Shown here: positions 19,836-28,587 of the stretch, piece by piece
Numbering within the stretch: the first letter of the stretch is position 1
Layout: each line of letters opens with the position of its first letter
Source of the DNA: CAYVUV01 sp964455095
GTDB taxonomy: Bacteria > Desulfobacterota > Binatia > HRBIN30 > CADEER01
Direction of reading: 5' to 3'
Length of the DNA: 45,987 nucleotides
Assembly: GCA_964455095.1 (NCBI GenBank)
Contig: CAYVUV010000030.1
Coordinates: 1 to 45,987, forward strand
The notes under the pieces: generated by a model
What the model was told of the DNA's origin: nothing
The model's input: only the letters and a program-made list of their open reading frames with translations
Databases searched by the model: none
Position numbers and translations under genes: made by a program

Positions 19836-20657
19836 TCAGATGTTCAGCCACGGGGTGACCCAGACGTACTTGATGTTGAACGCGTGCCGCAGGACCATCT
19901 TGATCACCACCGCGAGCAGGTTGAGGAACAGGAACGAGGTGGTGATGAAACGCGGCATGCCCCAGCGGGCCATGAACTCCTGGCCCTTGGAGCGCACGAT
20001 CATATAGTGCATGCCGATTGTCCCGACCACGAAGTACCCGATCACGGTCACCGCACCGAACAGGGACGACCAGAGGTAGTCGCGAAAGCCGAACAGATAC
20101 GGCAGGTCGATGTTGGTCATGGCCTCGACCTTGTGGGAATCCCAGAACTGCCACGGCCAGTACCAGTTCCAACCCGGACCGCGCAGGAAGGTGCCGATGA
20201 TGATCAGCGAGATCCACAGGATGTGAAAGCCGAGGAAGAACGTCAGCAGCTCGAGCTTGCGCGACTCGAAGGTGTAGTAGCCGTTGCCGTGCGGATTGAT
20301 GTCGATGTACGGAATCACCATCAGCCCGATGATGATGAAGCTCGGCAGCACCACGCCGGCATGCCACGGGTCGAAGAAGACCAACATCTCCTGCAGGCCG
20401 AGAAAGTACCAGGGCGCCTTCGACGGGTTCGGAGTGCGCGTCGGGTTGGCGGGCTCCTCGAGCGGCGCGTCGACCATCAACGACCAGACGATCAGCAACA
20501 CGGTCACCAGGATGGCGCAGATGAACTCGGCCCGCACCAGGTGTGGCCAGGTGTGCACCTTGTCGTCGGTCGGACCGGCCGCTTTGCGCGCGCTTGCATC
20601 CGCGCCCTTCCCGGCGGCGACGGCCTGCACGATCGGTTTGGTCTGTGCCTCAGCCAT
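19836..20657 (-). CDS. Cytochrome b, C-terminal half (subunit IV / PetD-like)
   Basis: The 273-residue second half of a split cytochrome b. An Ala/Lys-rich N-terminal extension (about 1-35) precedes the first helix. SKAPWYFLGLQEML (about 83-96) corresponds to the quinol-oxidation PEWY loop, here with PWY. Several further helices follow, ending WVTPWLNI. Splitting of cytochrome b is known for b6f and for bc complexes of Firmicutes and many deltaproteobacteria. The extra C-terminal helices (about 170-260) make it longer than PetD of cyanobacteria. It follows the 50-residue peptide by six bases. Confidence 0.92.
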   Translation of the reverse strand: MAEAQTKPIVQAVAAGKGADASARKAAGPTDDKVHTWPHLVRAEFICAILVTVLLIVWSLMVDAPLEEPANPTRTPNPSKAPWYFLGLQEMLVFFDPWHAGVVLPSFIIIGLMVIPYIDINPHGNGYYTFESRKLELLTFFLGFHILWISLIIIGTFLRGPGWNWYWPWQFWDSHKVEAMTNIDLPYLFGFRDYLWSSLFGAVTVIGYFVVGTIGMHYMIVRSKGQEFMARWGMPRFITTSFLFLNLLAVVIKMVLRHAFNIKYVWVTPWLNI

Positions 20658-20663
20658 GTTCCC

Positions 20664-20816
20664 TCACTCCTCGGCCTTCGGCTTGGCCGCCCAGTAGCAC
20701 AGCACGATCGCCAGCACGAAAATCACCGGCAGCACCAGCACGCGGCCGCCGGGGATCACCATGACGATCCCCAGTAAGATCAGCGTCCCAATTGTATAGC
20801 GCAGCTCCGGTGACAT
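20664..20816 (-). CDS. 50-residue membrane peptide between the cytochrome b halves
   Basis: The frame starts MSPELRYTIGTLILLGIVMV and ends YWAAKPKAEE. It has two hydrophobic stretches (about 8-22 and 26-42) split by PGGR, and a charged tail. It lies 17 bases after the cytochrome b N-half and six bases before the C-half, and its end carries the GAGGAG/GAGGGA ribosome site for the next gene. No family is recognised. The conserved-looking membrane hairpin and its place inside the bc gene set suggest a small structural subunit. Confidence 0.65.
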   Translation of the reverse strand: MSPELRYTIGTLILLGIVMVIPGGRVLVLPVIFVLAIVLCYWAAKPKAEE

Positions 20817-20833
20817 GGTTCGACCTCGTCGCG

Positions 20834-21604
20834 TCACACCGGCGGTCCGGAGAACCCGTCGCGACGGATGCGCCAGAAGTGCACCGCCATGAACAGGCTG
20901 GCCACCAGCGGAATGAAGATGCAGTGGAGAATGTAGAAGCGCAGCAACGTGTGCGGGCCGATCTCGCCGCCGCCGAACAGGAACGCGCGCGCGTCGTAGA
21001 TCGGGTTGACGCCGAGGTACTCGGCAAACGGGCCCTGGTTGCCGAGCAGTGGCGTGGCCCCGCCCATGTTCGAGCCCACGGTGACGGCCCAGATCGACAG
21101 CTGATCCCAGGGCAGCAGATAGCCGGTGAAGCTGAGCAGCATGGTGAGCACCAGAAGCAGCACACCGACCACCCAGTTAAACTCCCGCGGCGGCTTGTAC
21201 GAACCGGTCAGGAAGACGCGGAACATGTGCAGCCACACCGCGATCACCATGCCGTGGGCCGCCCAGCGGTGCATGTTTCGCATGAACATGCCGAAGGGCA
21301 TGTCGAACTCGAGGTACTTCATGTCGGCGTAGGCGTATTCCGCCGTCGGCCGGTAGTAGAACATGAGATAGACGCCGGTCACCACCGTGACCAGGAACAT
21401 GAGGAAGGTGATGCCGCCCATGCACCACGTGAAGCGCATCCGGATGGCGTGTTTGCGAACCTTCGACGGGTGCAGGTGGAGCCAGATGTTACCCGACACC
21501 ATGAGCACGCGGTTGCGCGGCGTGTCATCGTAGCCATGACGGAAGATCGATTGCCAGATCTGGGACTCGGTGATCTGGCGCTTGGTTTCGTCCCACATGC
21601 TCAT
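20834..21604 (-). CDS. Cytochrome b, N-terminal half (PetB-like)
   Basis: A 256-residue diheme cytochrome b core. The two heme-ligand pairs are visible: NMHRWAAHG with VWLHMFRV in helix B, and RFYILHC with MAVHFWRI in helix D. GYLLPWDQLS is the conserved quinone-site loop. An N-terminal segment of about 50 residues precedes the first helix (CMGGITFLMFLVTVVTGVYL). It forms the proton-translocating quinol:acceptor core with the C-half, the Rieske protein and presumably the 8-heme cytochrome. GGAGGA lies upstream of the ATG; a second ATG two codons later is also possible. Confidence 0.95.
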   Translation of the reverse strand: MSMWDETKRQITESQIWQSIFRHGYDDTPRNRVLMVSGNIWLHLHPSKVRKHAIRMRFTWCMGGITFLMFLVTVVTGVYLMFYYRPTAEYAYADMKYLEFDMPFGMFMRNMHRWAAHGMVIAVWLHMFRVFLTGSYKPPREFNWVVGVLLLVLTMLLSFTGYLLPWDQLSIWAVTVGSNMGGATPLLGNQGPFAEYLGVNPIYDARAFLFGGGEIGPHTLLRFYILHCIFIPLVASLFMAVHFWRIRRDGFSGPPV

Positions 21605-21637
21605 GATTGCGTCCTGTCCTCCGTCGCCTGCCCGGCG

Positions 21638-22225
21638 CTACATCCGCAGGAAGGCGCCGGGCTTGTTCCAATCGCCCCGCTCCTGGCGGTACTTCACGCC
21701 CATGTCGACGACCAACTGCCCGTCTTCGGCCAGCATCATCCGATAACGCTCGAGGGGGCGCGGAGCCGGTCCCTCGAAGTTGATGCCCGTCTTGCGGAAG
21801 CCACTGCCATGACACGGGCACTTGAACTTTTCCTCGATCTTCAGCCAGCGCGGCGTGCAGCCGAGATGCGTACACTTGGCGAACAGCGCGTAGAACCCGT
21901 CGGCCTCGCGCACGATCCAGACTCGGTGTTCCTTCTTGAACCGTTCGCTGATCTCACCGATCGTGTAGTCGCTCGGCAGACCCGCCTTGAAGGTCGAGGG
22001 CGGCGTGAACAACACGCGCGGGAAGGCCGAGCGCACGAAGCCCAGCAGCGTGATCGTGCTGAAGACCGTGAAGCCGCCCCAGCCCAAACGCCCGAAAAAG
22101 TCGCGGCGCGACCACAGGCTCGCCTTCGGCGCGGCCGCCGCCGGGGCCGCACCGGTGGCCTCGCGCTGGCGCACCAGGTCCAGTGCCGCCTGCTCTTCGG
22201 CCGATATCTTCTTTTCCTTCGCCAT
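21638..22225 (-). CDS. Rieske [2Fe-2S] protein of the bc complex
   Basis: A 195-residue protein that takes the first electron from quinol. A charged N-terminus and twin-arginine-like SRRDFFGRLGW (about 39-49) lead into one membrane anchor (about 50-65). Cluster ligands are Cys118 and His120 in CTHLGC and Cys136 and His139 in CPCHGSGF; the two disulfide cysteines (123 and 138) are present. The Tat-like motif fits the usual export of folded Rieske proteins. It stands upstream of cytochrome b, as in most quinol:cytochrome c oxidoreductase operons. Confidence 0.95.
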   Translation of the reverse strand: MAKEKKISAEEQAALDLVRQREATGAAPAAAAPKASLWSRRDFFGRLGWGGFTVFSTITLLGFVRSAFPRVLFTPPSTFKAGLPSDYTIGEISERFKKEHRVWIVREADGFYALFAKCTHLGCTPRWLKIEEKFKCPCHGSGFRKTGINFEGPAPRPLERYRMMLAEDGQLVVDMGVKYRQERGDWNKPGAFLRM

Positions 22226-22251
22226 CGCGTCGAACCTCTAGAGAAGCGAGC

Positions 22252-22683
22252 TCACCGTCGCGAGAACAGGATGGCGGCCACCCCCCACAGCATCATCATC
22301 CCTGCGGTAGCAAACAGGAACAAACCAACCGGGGGGAAAAGGATGAGCAGCACGCCGCCCACCAGCACGAGAGGAATCGCAATGCCGAACGGATTGAACC
22401 CCTGGCCCGGCTCCGTCGCCAATGCCCCGCTCTCGACCACTGTGACCTGGTCTCGCAGCTGATGAACCGCCATTTCGCGCAATTGTTCTCGCCGTTCTTC
22501 CGCACCCGCATTGATCGCCTGCGCCAGCTCCTGGGTCAGCTCCTCGACCCGAAGATCCAGCGGGTGCTGCGTGTTGATTTCTGTTTGCCTTTCGTTGGTC
22601 ACTAGGGTTGGCGGGCACGGGCCATAGTATGATTCCCCAAGCGAGTCAAATCGCTCCCGGCGGGGTATCCGCTTATCTGTCAT
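22252..22683 (-). CDS. Small membrane protein of unknown function at head of respiratory operon
   Basis: A 143-residue protein. A hydrophilic N-terminal half rich in Glu, Gln and Arg (about 1-90) includes a helix likely to coil (EELTQELAQAINAGAEERRE). Two adjacent hydrophobic segments follow (about 98-115 and 119-137), ending LFSRR. No family is recognised. Its stop is 26 bases upstream of the Rieske start, so it is probably the first gene of the respiratory operon. The ATG at 22683 has only a weak ribosome site; a GTG at about residue 29 is an alternative. Confidence 0.65.
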   Translation of the reverse strand: MTDKRIPRRERFDSLGESYYGPCPPTLVTNERQTEINTQHPLDLRVEELTQELAQAINAGAEERREQLREMAVHQLRDQVTVVESGALATEPGQGFNPFGIAIPLVLVGGVLLILFPPVGLFLFATAGMMMLWGVAAILFSRR

Positions 22684-22767
22684 GCGCCCGTCCGACGGTC
22701 AACCAAGCCGCGAAGAGGCTGATGCAAATTTGGCTAATCGGCCCCGGGAACGCGGCTAATTCACCAC

Positions 22768-25371
22768 CTAAACTTGCGGCCGCGCGGCGGCGATGCGCGC
22801 CGCGATCCCGGCGAGCTCGTCGAAGCTGGCGCTCGGCTCGACGATCGGATCGCGCCCCTTGCCGGAGCGCAGCCGCACGCAACCGATCTCGGCATATCGG
22901 CTGAGCGCGTTGCCGAGCGTCACGAAGGAATTGCCCTCGGGCTTGCGCACTTCGCCGAGCAGCAGGCCGGTGCGATAGCGCTTCTGCATCCGCTCGACGA
23001 CCGCCTTGCGCCCGAGCCCACCGTCCGGCAGCTGCAGGAGCACCTGGGCCGCGATCCAATACGCCTCGCGGAAGTTGTCGAGGATGCCCATGACGCTGGC
23101 CGCCAGTGGTTGGTCGGCGTGAAAGACCGCGTCCTCCGCCCCGCTCACGGCGCCAATCCCGCGCAGATAGTCGAGCAGCCCATCGAGCTCGCGCGCGATG
23201 TCGTCGCGCTCGGGCAGCGCGAACTCCCACCGCAAGAGGTCCAGCCACCACATCACGTCGTCGCGCAGCGCCGCGCCGCGCAGCCCGCGCGACAGCGCGT
23301 CGACCAGCAGCGCCGGCAGCAGGAAGAAATGGATGTTGTTGTTCTTGTAGAAGTCCAGCGCCGCGCGCTTTTCCCCCGGCACATGAATGACGCCGCCGTC
23401 CTCGCCGCCCATGCGCTGGATCAGGCCCCCGTGCTCGAGGAATCCCAAGCTCTCGCGGAAATCGGCCTCGGCGTTGCGCTCGAGCGATGCCGTGAGGCGA
23501 ATCTGGTGGGCGCGCAAGTAAGCGACCAGTGCCTGCGCCCGGCCGACGAACTCGCGGTGCCGGCAGGCGCGATGCGGCAGGCCGAGCAACACCGTCGACG
23601 ACACGGACGTGGCCCCCGCGACCGCGACGTTGTTGACCTCGCGCAGCAGGCGAAAGCCGAGCTTCTGCACGAAGCGCCGCTTTTCCTCTTCGACCTCGGG
23701 TTCGTGGTGCTGAAAACGCTCGCGGCGCTCGCCGAGCGCCTGGTTGAGCGAGATCGGCTCGGCAAACGTGAGGTACACGGTCCCATGCCGCTGGCGCAAT
23801 ACGCGCCGCGCCTGCAGCAGCCCGGAAAGCGATTCCGGCTTCTTTTCCCCGCCGCCGAGCTCGCGCTGGTACGATTCCTCTTCGACGACACGGCCGTAGT
23901 GGATGGATACCGGGACGAGGTACAGATCGCGCCGCACGCCCTTGGTGAACGCGTCGACGATGGCCGAGAGCATGCCGAGCTTGGGCGTGAGAATCTTGCC
24001 CGTGCGACTGCGGCCGCCTTCGATGAAGAACTCCTGCGTATACCCCTCGCGGATGAGGTAGGTCAGGTATTTGCGGAAGACGATCTTGTAGAGCTCGTTG
24101 CCTTCGAAGCTGCGCCGAATGAAGTACGCGCCGGCGCCGCGGAACAGCGGACCGAGCGGCCAGAACGACAGGTTGATGCCCGCAGCGATGTGCGGCGGGC
24201 TCAGGTAGTTGGCGTGAAAGACGTACGACAGGATCAGATAGTCGAAGTGGCTGCGGTGGCAGGGAACGAGCACCACCGGGTGTTGCTTGATGCAGTCGAC
24301 GACGCGGTCGAGCCCCGAGTACTCCAGGCCGTGAAACAACCGCGGCCAGATGCGGTTGAAGATGAACTCGATGATCGAGAAGTAGAAGCCGTGGAAGTTG
24401 GCCGCCATTTCATCGAAGTAGCGCTCCGCTTTGCGCCATAGCTGCGACTCCGGCCGCTGGCGCTCGCGCGCCAGCCGGCGGATGACCGCCGTGACATCGT
24501 CATCCTGCAGCACGATCTGGCGCACCTGCCGTTTCGGCAGCAGGAGCGGCCCCGAAACCAGGCGCTCCTCGCGGTAGAGGAAGATCTGCAGCGCGCGCGT
24601 CAGCCGCCGCACCGTGCGCTCCTCGCCTTCGCGTTGGTGCTGACGCGTGAACTCGCGCAGCTGCACCTCGACCCCCACGCTGATGCTGGTGTCGCGCCGG
24701 TTCCACAGCAGCGACACCAACCGCCGCAGCTCGCTCGGCACCTCTTGCAGGCTGTAGACGAGGGTCGCGAGGCGTGACTCCTTGCGGCGCAGTCCGCGCC
24801 CGCGGATGACCGCGACCGGGACCAGCGACACCTGTTGGTTCGAGATCCACTGGTGGTGCACGATCTCGCGCAGGTAGTCGCTGCCGGGCCGCAAGCCGGC
24901 CACCGTGCGGCGCCGCTTCCCGAGCCGTCGCACGCGCCGCCCGCGCATGAAGATCAGGGCGGGGCGCCCTTCGCTGACCAGACGCTGGCAGCGGTGGCGA
25001 TCTTCGAACTCGCGCAGCTCGCGCCCGAACCACTGCATCGAGCGCAGCCGCCGCCAGGCGCCGGCTGCCACCCGCCGCAGCGGACGCACCCAGAACAGCG
25101 ACACGCCGTTGGCGAACTCCGGCAGCGGCAGCCCCTCGCGACTGAGCACGGAGGTGACGAGCAGATAGTCGACCAACGAGCGCTGACGCATGATGTAGAC
25201 GAGCGGCCCCTGCTCGGCGAGCGCCCGCAAGTGCTCGACGGCCGAGGGGGCGATGCGCACCGACGCGAACGCCCAGCGGCAGAACCATTCCACGACCAGG
25301 CTGAGCCGCGCCGCGCCAGCTCCGCGCGCGGTCGGAGCCGCGGGTGACAGGGTCTTGGCCGATTCGCTCAT
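22768..25371 (-). CDS. plsB: Glycerol-3-phosphate 1-O-acyltransferase PlsB
   Basis: Membrane-bound enzyme that acylates sn-glycerol-3-phosphate at position 1, the first step of phospholipid synthesis. At 867 residues it is somewhat longer than E. coli PlsB. The catalytic motif I HRSHFD is at about 372-377 and motif III EGGRSRTGK at about 451-459. The N-terminal third has the PlsB-specific region with RQRSLVDYLL. I chose the ATG (MSESAKTLSP) with GGAG upstream over a GTG 30 bases earlier. The end lies 85 bases upstream of the respiratory operon's first gene. No plsX/plsY is in the window. Confidence 0.94.
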   Translation of the reverse strand: MSESAKTLSPAAPTARGAGAARLSLVVEWFCRWAFASVRIAPSAVEHLRALAEQGPLVYIMRQRSLVDYLLVTSVLSREGLPLPEFANGVSLFWVRPLRRVAAGAWRRLRSMQWFGRELREFEDRHRCQRLVSEGRPALIFMRGRRVRRLGKRRRTVAGLRPGSDYLREIVHHQWISNQQVSLVPVAVIRGRGLRRKESRLATLVYSLQEVPSELRRLVSLLWNRRDTSISVGVEVQLREFTRQHQREGEERTVRRLTRALQIFLYREERLVSGPLLLPKRQVRQIVLQDDDVTAVIRRLARERQRPESQLWRKAERYFDEMAANFHGFYFSIIEFIFNRIWPRLFHGLEYSGLDRVVDCIKQHPVVLVPCHRSHFDYLILSYVFHANYLSPPHIAAGINLSFWPLGPLFRGAGAYFIRRSFEGNELYKIVFRKYLTYLIREGYTQEFFIEGGRSRTGKILTPKLGMLSAIVDAFTKGVRRDLYLVPVSIHYGRVVEEESYQRELGGGEKKPESLSGLLQARRVLRQRHGTVYLTFAEPISLNQALGERRERFQHHEPEVEEEKRRFVQKLGFRLLREVNNVAVAGATSVSSTVLLGLPHRACRHREFVGRAQALVAYLRAHQIRLTASLERNAEADFRESLGFLEHGGLIQRMGGEDGGVIHVPGEKRAALDFYKNNNIHFFLLPALLVDALSRGLRGAALRDDVMWWLDLLRWEFALPERDDIARELDGLLDYLRGIGAVSGAEDAVFHADQPLAASVMGILDNFREAYWIAAQVLLQLPDGGLGRKAVVERMQKRYRTGLLLGEVRKPEGNSFVTLGNALSRYAEIGCVRLRSGKGRDPIVEPSASFDELAGIAARIAAARPQV

Positions 25372-25425
25372 CTCATCTCCGCTCGCCGTCGCGCCGCGCA
25401 CCCCGCGGCGCGACCGTCGGCTCTC

Positions 25426-26547
25426 TTATAGCAGCCGGCGGTGGCGACTGTGAGTGAGGGCCGCGACGATGCGGCGCACATCCTGGGCGCGACTTTTCGG
25501 GCACACGAGCACGGCGTCCGGGCTGTCGACGACGATCAGATCGTCGCCGCCGACGACCGCCACGAGCCGATTGGTTCCGTAGACCACCGTGTCGCGGCAA
25601 TCGACCAGCACCGCGGTGCCGCGGGAGGCATTGCCCGCCGCATCGGTCCCCCACAGCTCGCTCATCGCCGCCCAGCTGCCGACGTCGCTCCACCCGAAGT
25701 CACCCTCGACGACCGCGACGCGCTCAGCCCGCTCCATGATCGCCACATCGACGGGCTCCGCCCGCAAGCGTCGATACGATGGGGCCGGAACCGAGATGCG
25801 CCCGGCGCGGCCGGCGCGCGCACGGCCCATGACCCGCGCAATTGCCGGCGCGTGTCGCGCGAAGGCATCGCGGATGACGTCCACCCGCCACACGAACATC
25901 CCCGAGTTCCAGAGATAGCGCCCCGCCGCGAGGTAGGTGCGCGCCGCCGCGGCATCGGGCTTTTCGTGAAAGCGCTGCGCCCAATACACGCGCGGCGCCG
26001 TGCCGGTCGCCCGCTTCCCCACCTCGATGTAGCCGTATCCAGTCTCGGCATATGCCGGCGGCACGCCGAACGTCACCAGGCAGCGCTCAGCCTCCGCCGT
26101 GGTAAAGGCGCGCAGCAACGCGCGGTGAAAGCGCGCTTCCTCCGTGATCACGTGGTCAGCGGGGAACACCGCCATCAGCCCCGCCGGATCCCGGCGCGCC
26201 ACCCATTCCGCCGCCAGCGCCAGACACGCGGCCGTCCCGCGCGGCGCCGGCTCGACGATCAGGTTGGCCGCTGGCAAGGCTGGCAGCTGCGCGCGGATGA
26301 GCGAGGCAAACTCGCGGCTGGCGACCACCGCGACGTGGTCGGCCGGCACGATCCCGCGCAGGCGGCGCGCGGTTTCCTGCAGCATCGTGCGCCGGCCGGC
26401 GATGGCGAGGAACTGCTTGGGAATGCGCCGGCGACTCTGCGGCCAGAAGCGCGTGCCGAAGCCGCCCGCCATGATCACCGCGTAGCGGTTGGCGCGCTTC
26501 GTTGTCGGAGTGTCGCGTCGCATCGGGCGCGGATGATCGAAGAACAC
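25426..26547 (-). CDS. manC: Mannose-1-phosphate guanylyltransferase
   Basis: Makes GDP-mannose for surface polysaccharides or glycosylation. The 373-residue single-domain form lacks the C-terminal isomerase domain. The nucleotide signature GGFGTRFWPQSRRRIPKQF opens the protein, followed by VFPADHVI, the AYAETGYGYIE sugar-binding segment, HEKPDAAAA and WNSGMFVW. The first start is GTG at 26547; an ATG eight codons later (MRRDTPTT) is a good alternative. It precedes plsB on the same strand with a gap of about 54 bases and diverges from the lipase-like gene. Confidence 0.93.
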   Translation of the reverse strand: MFFDHPRPMRRDTPTTKRANRYAVIMAGGFGTRFWPQSRRRIPKQFLAIAGRRTMLQETARRLRGIVPADHVAVVASREFASLIRAQLPALPAANLIVEPAPRGTAACLALAAEWVARRDPAGLMAVFPADHVITEEARFHRALLRAFTTAEAERCLVTFGVPPAYAETGYGYIEVGKRATGTAPRVYWAQRFHEKPDAAAARTYLAAGRYLWNSGMFVWRVDVIRDAFARHAPAIARVMGRARAGRAGRISVPAPSYRRLRAEPVDVAIMERAERVAVVEGDFGWSDVGSWAAMSELWGTDAAGNASRGTAVLVDCRDTVVYGTNRLVAVVGGDDLIVVDSPDAVLVCPKSRAQDVRRIVAALTHSRHRRLL

Positions 26548-26603
26548 CTGCGCAAAAGCAAGCCGCTTTGCGCCGCTCGCAACAGTGCGCTAAGCGCCGC
26601 TGC

Positions 26604-27416
26604 GTGAACGCTCCGACCACTGTCGCCGCCGTGCTGCTCGGCGTCCCGCTGATCCTGAATGTCGCCGCGTACCTGGACCGCCGGCGCGCCGCCCGTCTGA
26701 GCACCGATTGTGGCGCCGAACCGCTGCCACCGGCCGTCGCATCCATCGCCTTCGTCACCGAATGGGCGGCACTGTTCGTCACGCTCATGGCATGCGCGGG
26801 TGGGGCCGTCCGCCGCCGCACGCCGATGCCGATCCCGGCGGCTCGCGTCGTCGTGCTGCTGCCGGACTACGCGCTCAATGTCGGCAGCTTCTGGCTGCTC
26901 CGTCGCCGGCTGCGCCGCGCCGGCTGGTTGGCCGTGCTCGGCAGCCGGCGCACCAGCCTGCAGCAACTCGACGCCGCGGTTCCCGAGGTGAGCGACTGCG
27001 TACAACGCCTGCGGCAAGCCGCCCCGCAAGCGCCGCTCGTGCTGCTCGGGCACGGCACCGGGGGGCTGCTGGCGCGCGTCTACCTGCAGCGCCACCCGGA
27101 GGTCAGTGTCCAACGGCTCGTCACACTGGGCACCGCGCATCAAGGGTCGAGCGCCCTCGCGTTCCGCTGGCCCCCGCTCAGCCCGGCGCGGGCGGGAGCG
27201 CCCCTGCTCCAGAGTCTGGCCGCCGATCCGCTGCCCGAGCGCGTCGAGAGCGTGGCAATCGCCTCCGAGTTCGATGCCTGGGCCACACCGGCGAGCGCCG
27301 CCTATTTCCCGGGCGCGTTCAACATCGACGTGCGCGCGGTCGGACACTTCGCGTTGCTGACATCGCGGCGGATCAGCAGTCTGGTGCTGGAGAACCTGCC
27401 TCACGCACCGCGATAG
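26604..27416 (+). CDS. Alpha/beta-hydrolase (lipase-like) protein lacking the nucleophile serine
   Basis: A 270-residue protein with one or two N-terminal membrane helices (about 5-22 and 45-68), then a lipase-like alpha/beta domain. The nucleophile elbow reads LVLLGHGTGGLLARVY, with Gly151 where GHSxGG lipases have serine. The later acid and histidine positions are kept, as Asp224 (ASEFDAW) and His248 (AVGHFALL). The usual oxyanion HG motif after strand 3 is also replaced (VVVLLPDYALNVGSFW). It may therefore be a non-catalytic relative. The GTG start at 26604 is provisional. Its end overlaps the convergent aminotransferase gene by 16 bases. Confidence 0.75.
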   Translation: MNAPTTVAAVLLGVPLILNVAAYLDRRRAARLSTDCGAEPLPPAVASIAFVTEWAALFVTLMACAGGAVRRRTPMPIPAARVVVLLPDYALNVGSFWLLRRRLRRAGWLAVLGSRRTSLQQLDAAVPEVSDCVQRLRQAAPQAPLVLLGHGTGGLLARVYLQRHPEVSVQRLVTLGTAHQGSSALAFRWPPLSPARAGAPLLQSLAADPLPERVESVAIASEFDAWATPASAAYFPGAFNIDVRAVGHFALLTSRRISSLVLENLPHAPR

Positions 27417-28543
27417 GCATCCACGGCGGCAAACACCCGCTCCGCATCGTCGCGCGAGTTGTAGAAGTGCGGCGCCAACCGAATGCCGCCGGCACGCTGG
27501 CGGACGACGATTCCGGCCCGCGTGAGCGCGGCGTGCAGCGCCGCGGGATCGCCGAGGCGGAAGGTCAAAATGCCGGAGCGTTCTGCCTCGCCCTGCGGGC
27601 TGACGATCGTCGCCCCTCGGCTTTGCAATCCTTCCGCGAGCTCTGCAGTGAAGGCCAGAATGCGGGCCTCGACTGCCGGCGGGCCGACCTCGAGCAGGAG
27701 ATCGACGGCGGCCCCCAGTGCCTGGATACCGAGTTGCGCGGGCGTGCCTTCCTCGAGACGCCCGGCATCGTCGCGCAGGTCGAAGTGATAGGGCAGATAG
27801 CGGCCGGCATCCTTGACGTTCTTCCACCCGAGCAGGACCGGCTCGACGCGTTCGATCACGCGTTTCGACACGTAGAGCGCCCCACACCCCTCGGGGGCGA
27901 GCAGCCACTTGTGGCCGCCGGTCGCCAGGAAGTCGATGCCGGCGGCGGCGACATCGACGCACAGCGCCCCGACCGCCTGAATGCCGTCGACGCAGAACAG
28001 CACTTCGCGTTCACGGCACAGCGCCCCGAGCGCCGCCAGATCGGCGCGAAACCCCGTCTGCCAATCCACCGCGCTCACGGTCAGAACCCGGGTGCGACTG
28101 TCGATCAGCGGGGCGATGCTCTCGACGCCAAAGCGCGAATCGGGCCGCGCCACCATGCGCGTCTCGACCCCGCGGCGGCGCAAGCCCCACCACGGGTAGA
28201 CGTTCGACGGGTACTCGTCCTGCAGGGCAACGACGTTGTCTCCCGCCTGCCACGGCAGCCCCGCGGCGATCAGCGAAAGGCCTTCGGAGGTGTTGCGCAC
28301 GAAGGCGATCTCGGAAGCGTCCGCGCCGATGAGCTCCGCCAGGCGCGCGCGCACCGTGTCGGCCCGTTGCTCCCAGACGCGATAGGTCGTCTCGTCGAGC
28401 AGCTCGCCTTCGTCGGCAAAGGTGCGAATGGCCGCGGCCACCCGGCGCGGCAGCGGCGCGATGCCGGCGTGATTCATGTGCACCACGCGCCCGCACGAGG
28501 GGAACTCCGTTCGCCAGTGTTCTACATCCATTGCTCGGTTCAT
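27401..28543 (-). CDS. Class V aminotransferase-fold PLP enzyme
   Basis: A 380-residue PLP enzyme of the cysteine desulfurase / isopenicillin N epimerase type. The substrate-side MNHAGIAPLPRRV is near the N-terminus, and FVRNTSEGLSLIA is the cofactor phosphate loop. VDGIQAVGA gives the Asp/Gln that contact pyridoxal. Lys212 in TGGHKWLLAPEG is the Schiff-base lysine. No catalytic-loop Cys typical of IscS/SufS is obvious, so the substrate is unclear. The ATG with GAGGAA upstream was chosen (MNRAMDV) over one six codons earlier. It diverges from the rluA-like gene across 44 bases. Confidence 0.9.
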   Translation of the reverse strand: MNRAMDVEHWRTEFPSCGRVVHMNHAGIAPLPRRVAAAIRTFADEGELLDETTYRVWEQRADTVRARLAELIGADASEIAFVRNTSEGLSLIAAGLPWQAGDNVVALQDEYPSNVYPWWGLRRRGVETRMVARPDSRFGVESIAPLIDSRTRVLTVSAVDWQTGFRADLAALGALCREREVLFCVDGIQAVGALCVDVAAAGIDFLATGGHKWLLAPEGCGALYVSKRVIERVEPVLLGWKNVKDAGRYLPYHFDLRDDAGRLEEGTPAQLGIQALGAAVDLLLEVGPPAVEARILAFTAELAEGLQSRGATIVSPQGEAERSGILTFRLGDPAALHAALTRAGIVVRQRAGGIRLAPHFYNSRDDAERVFAAVDAYRGA

Positions 28544-28587
28544 CGTCGTTCCTCTATACACGCTGAAGGGACAGTGAGGCGGGGTGC

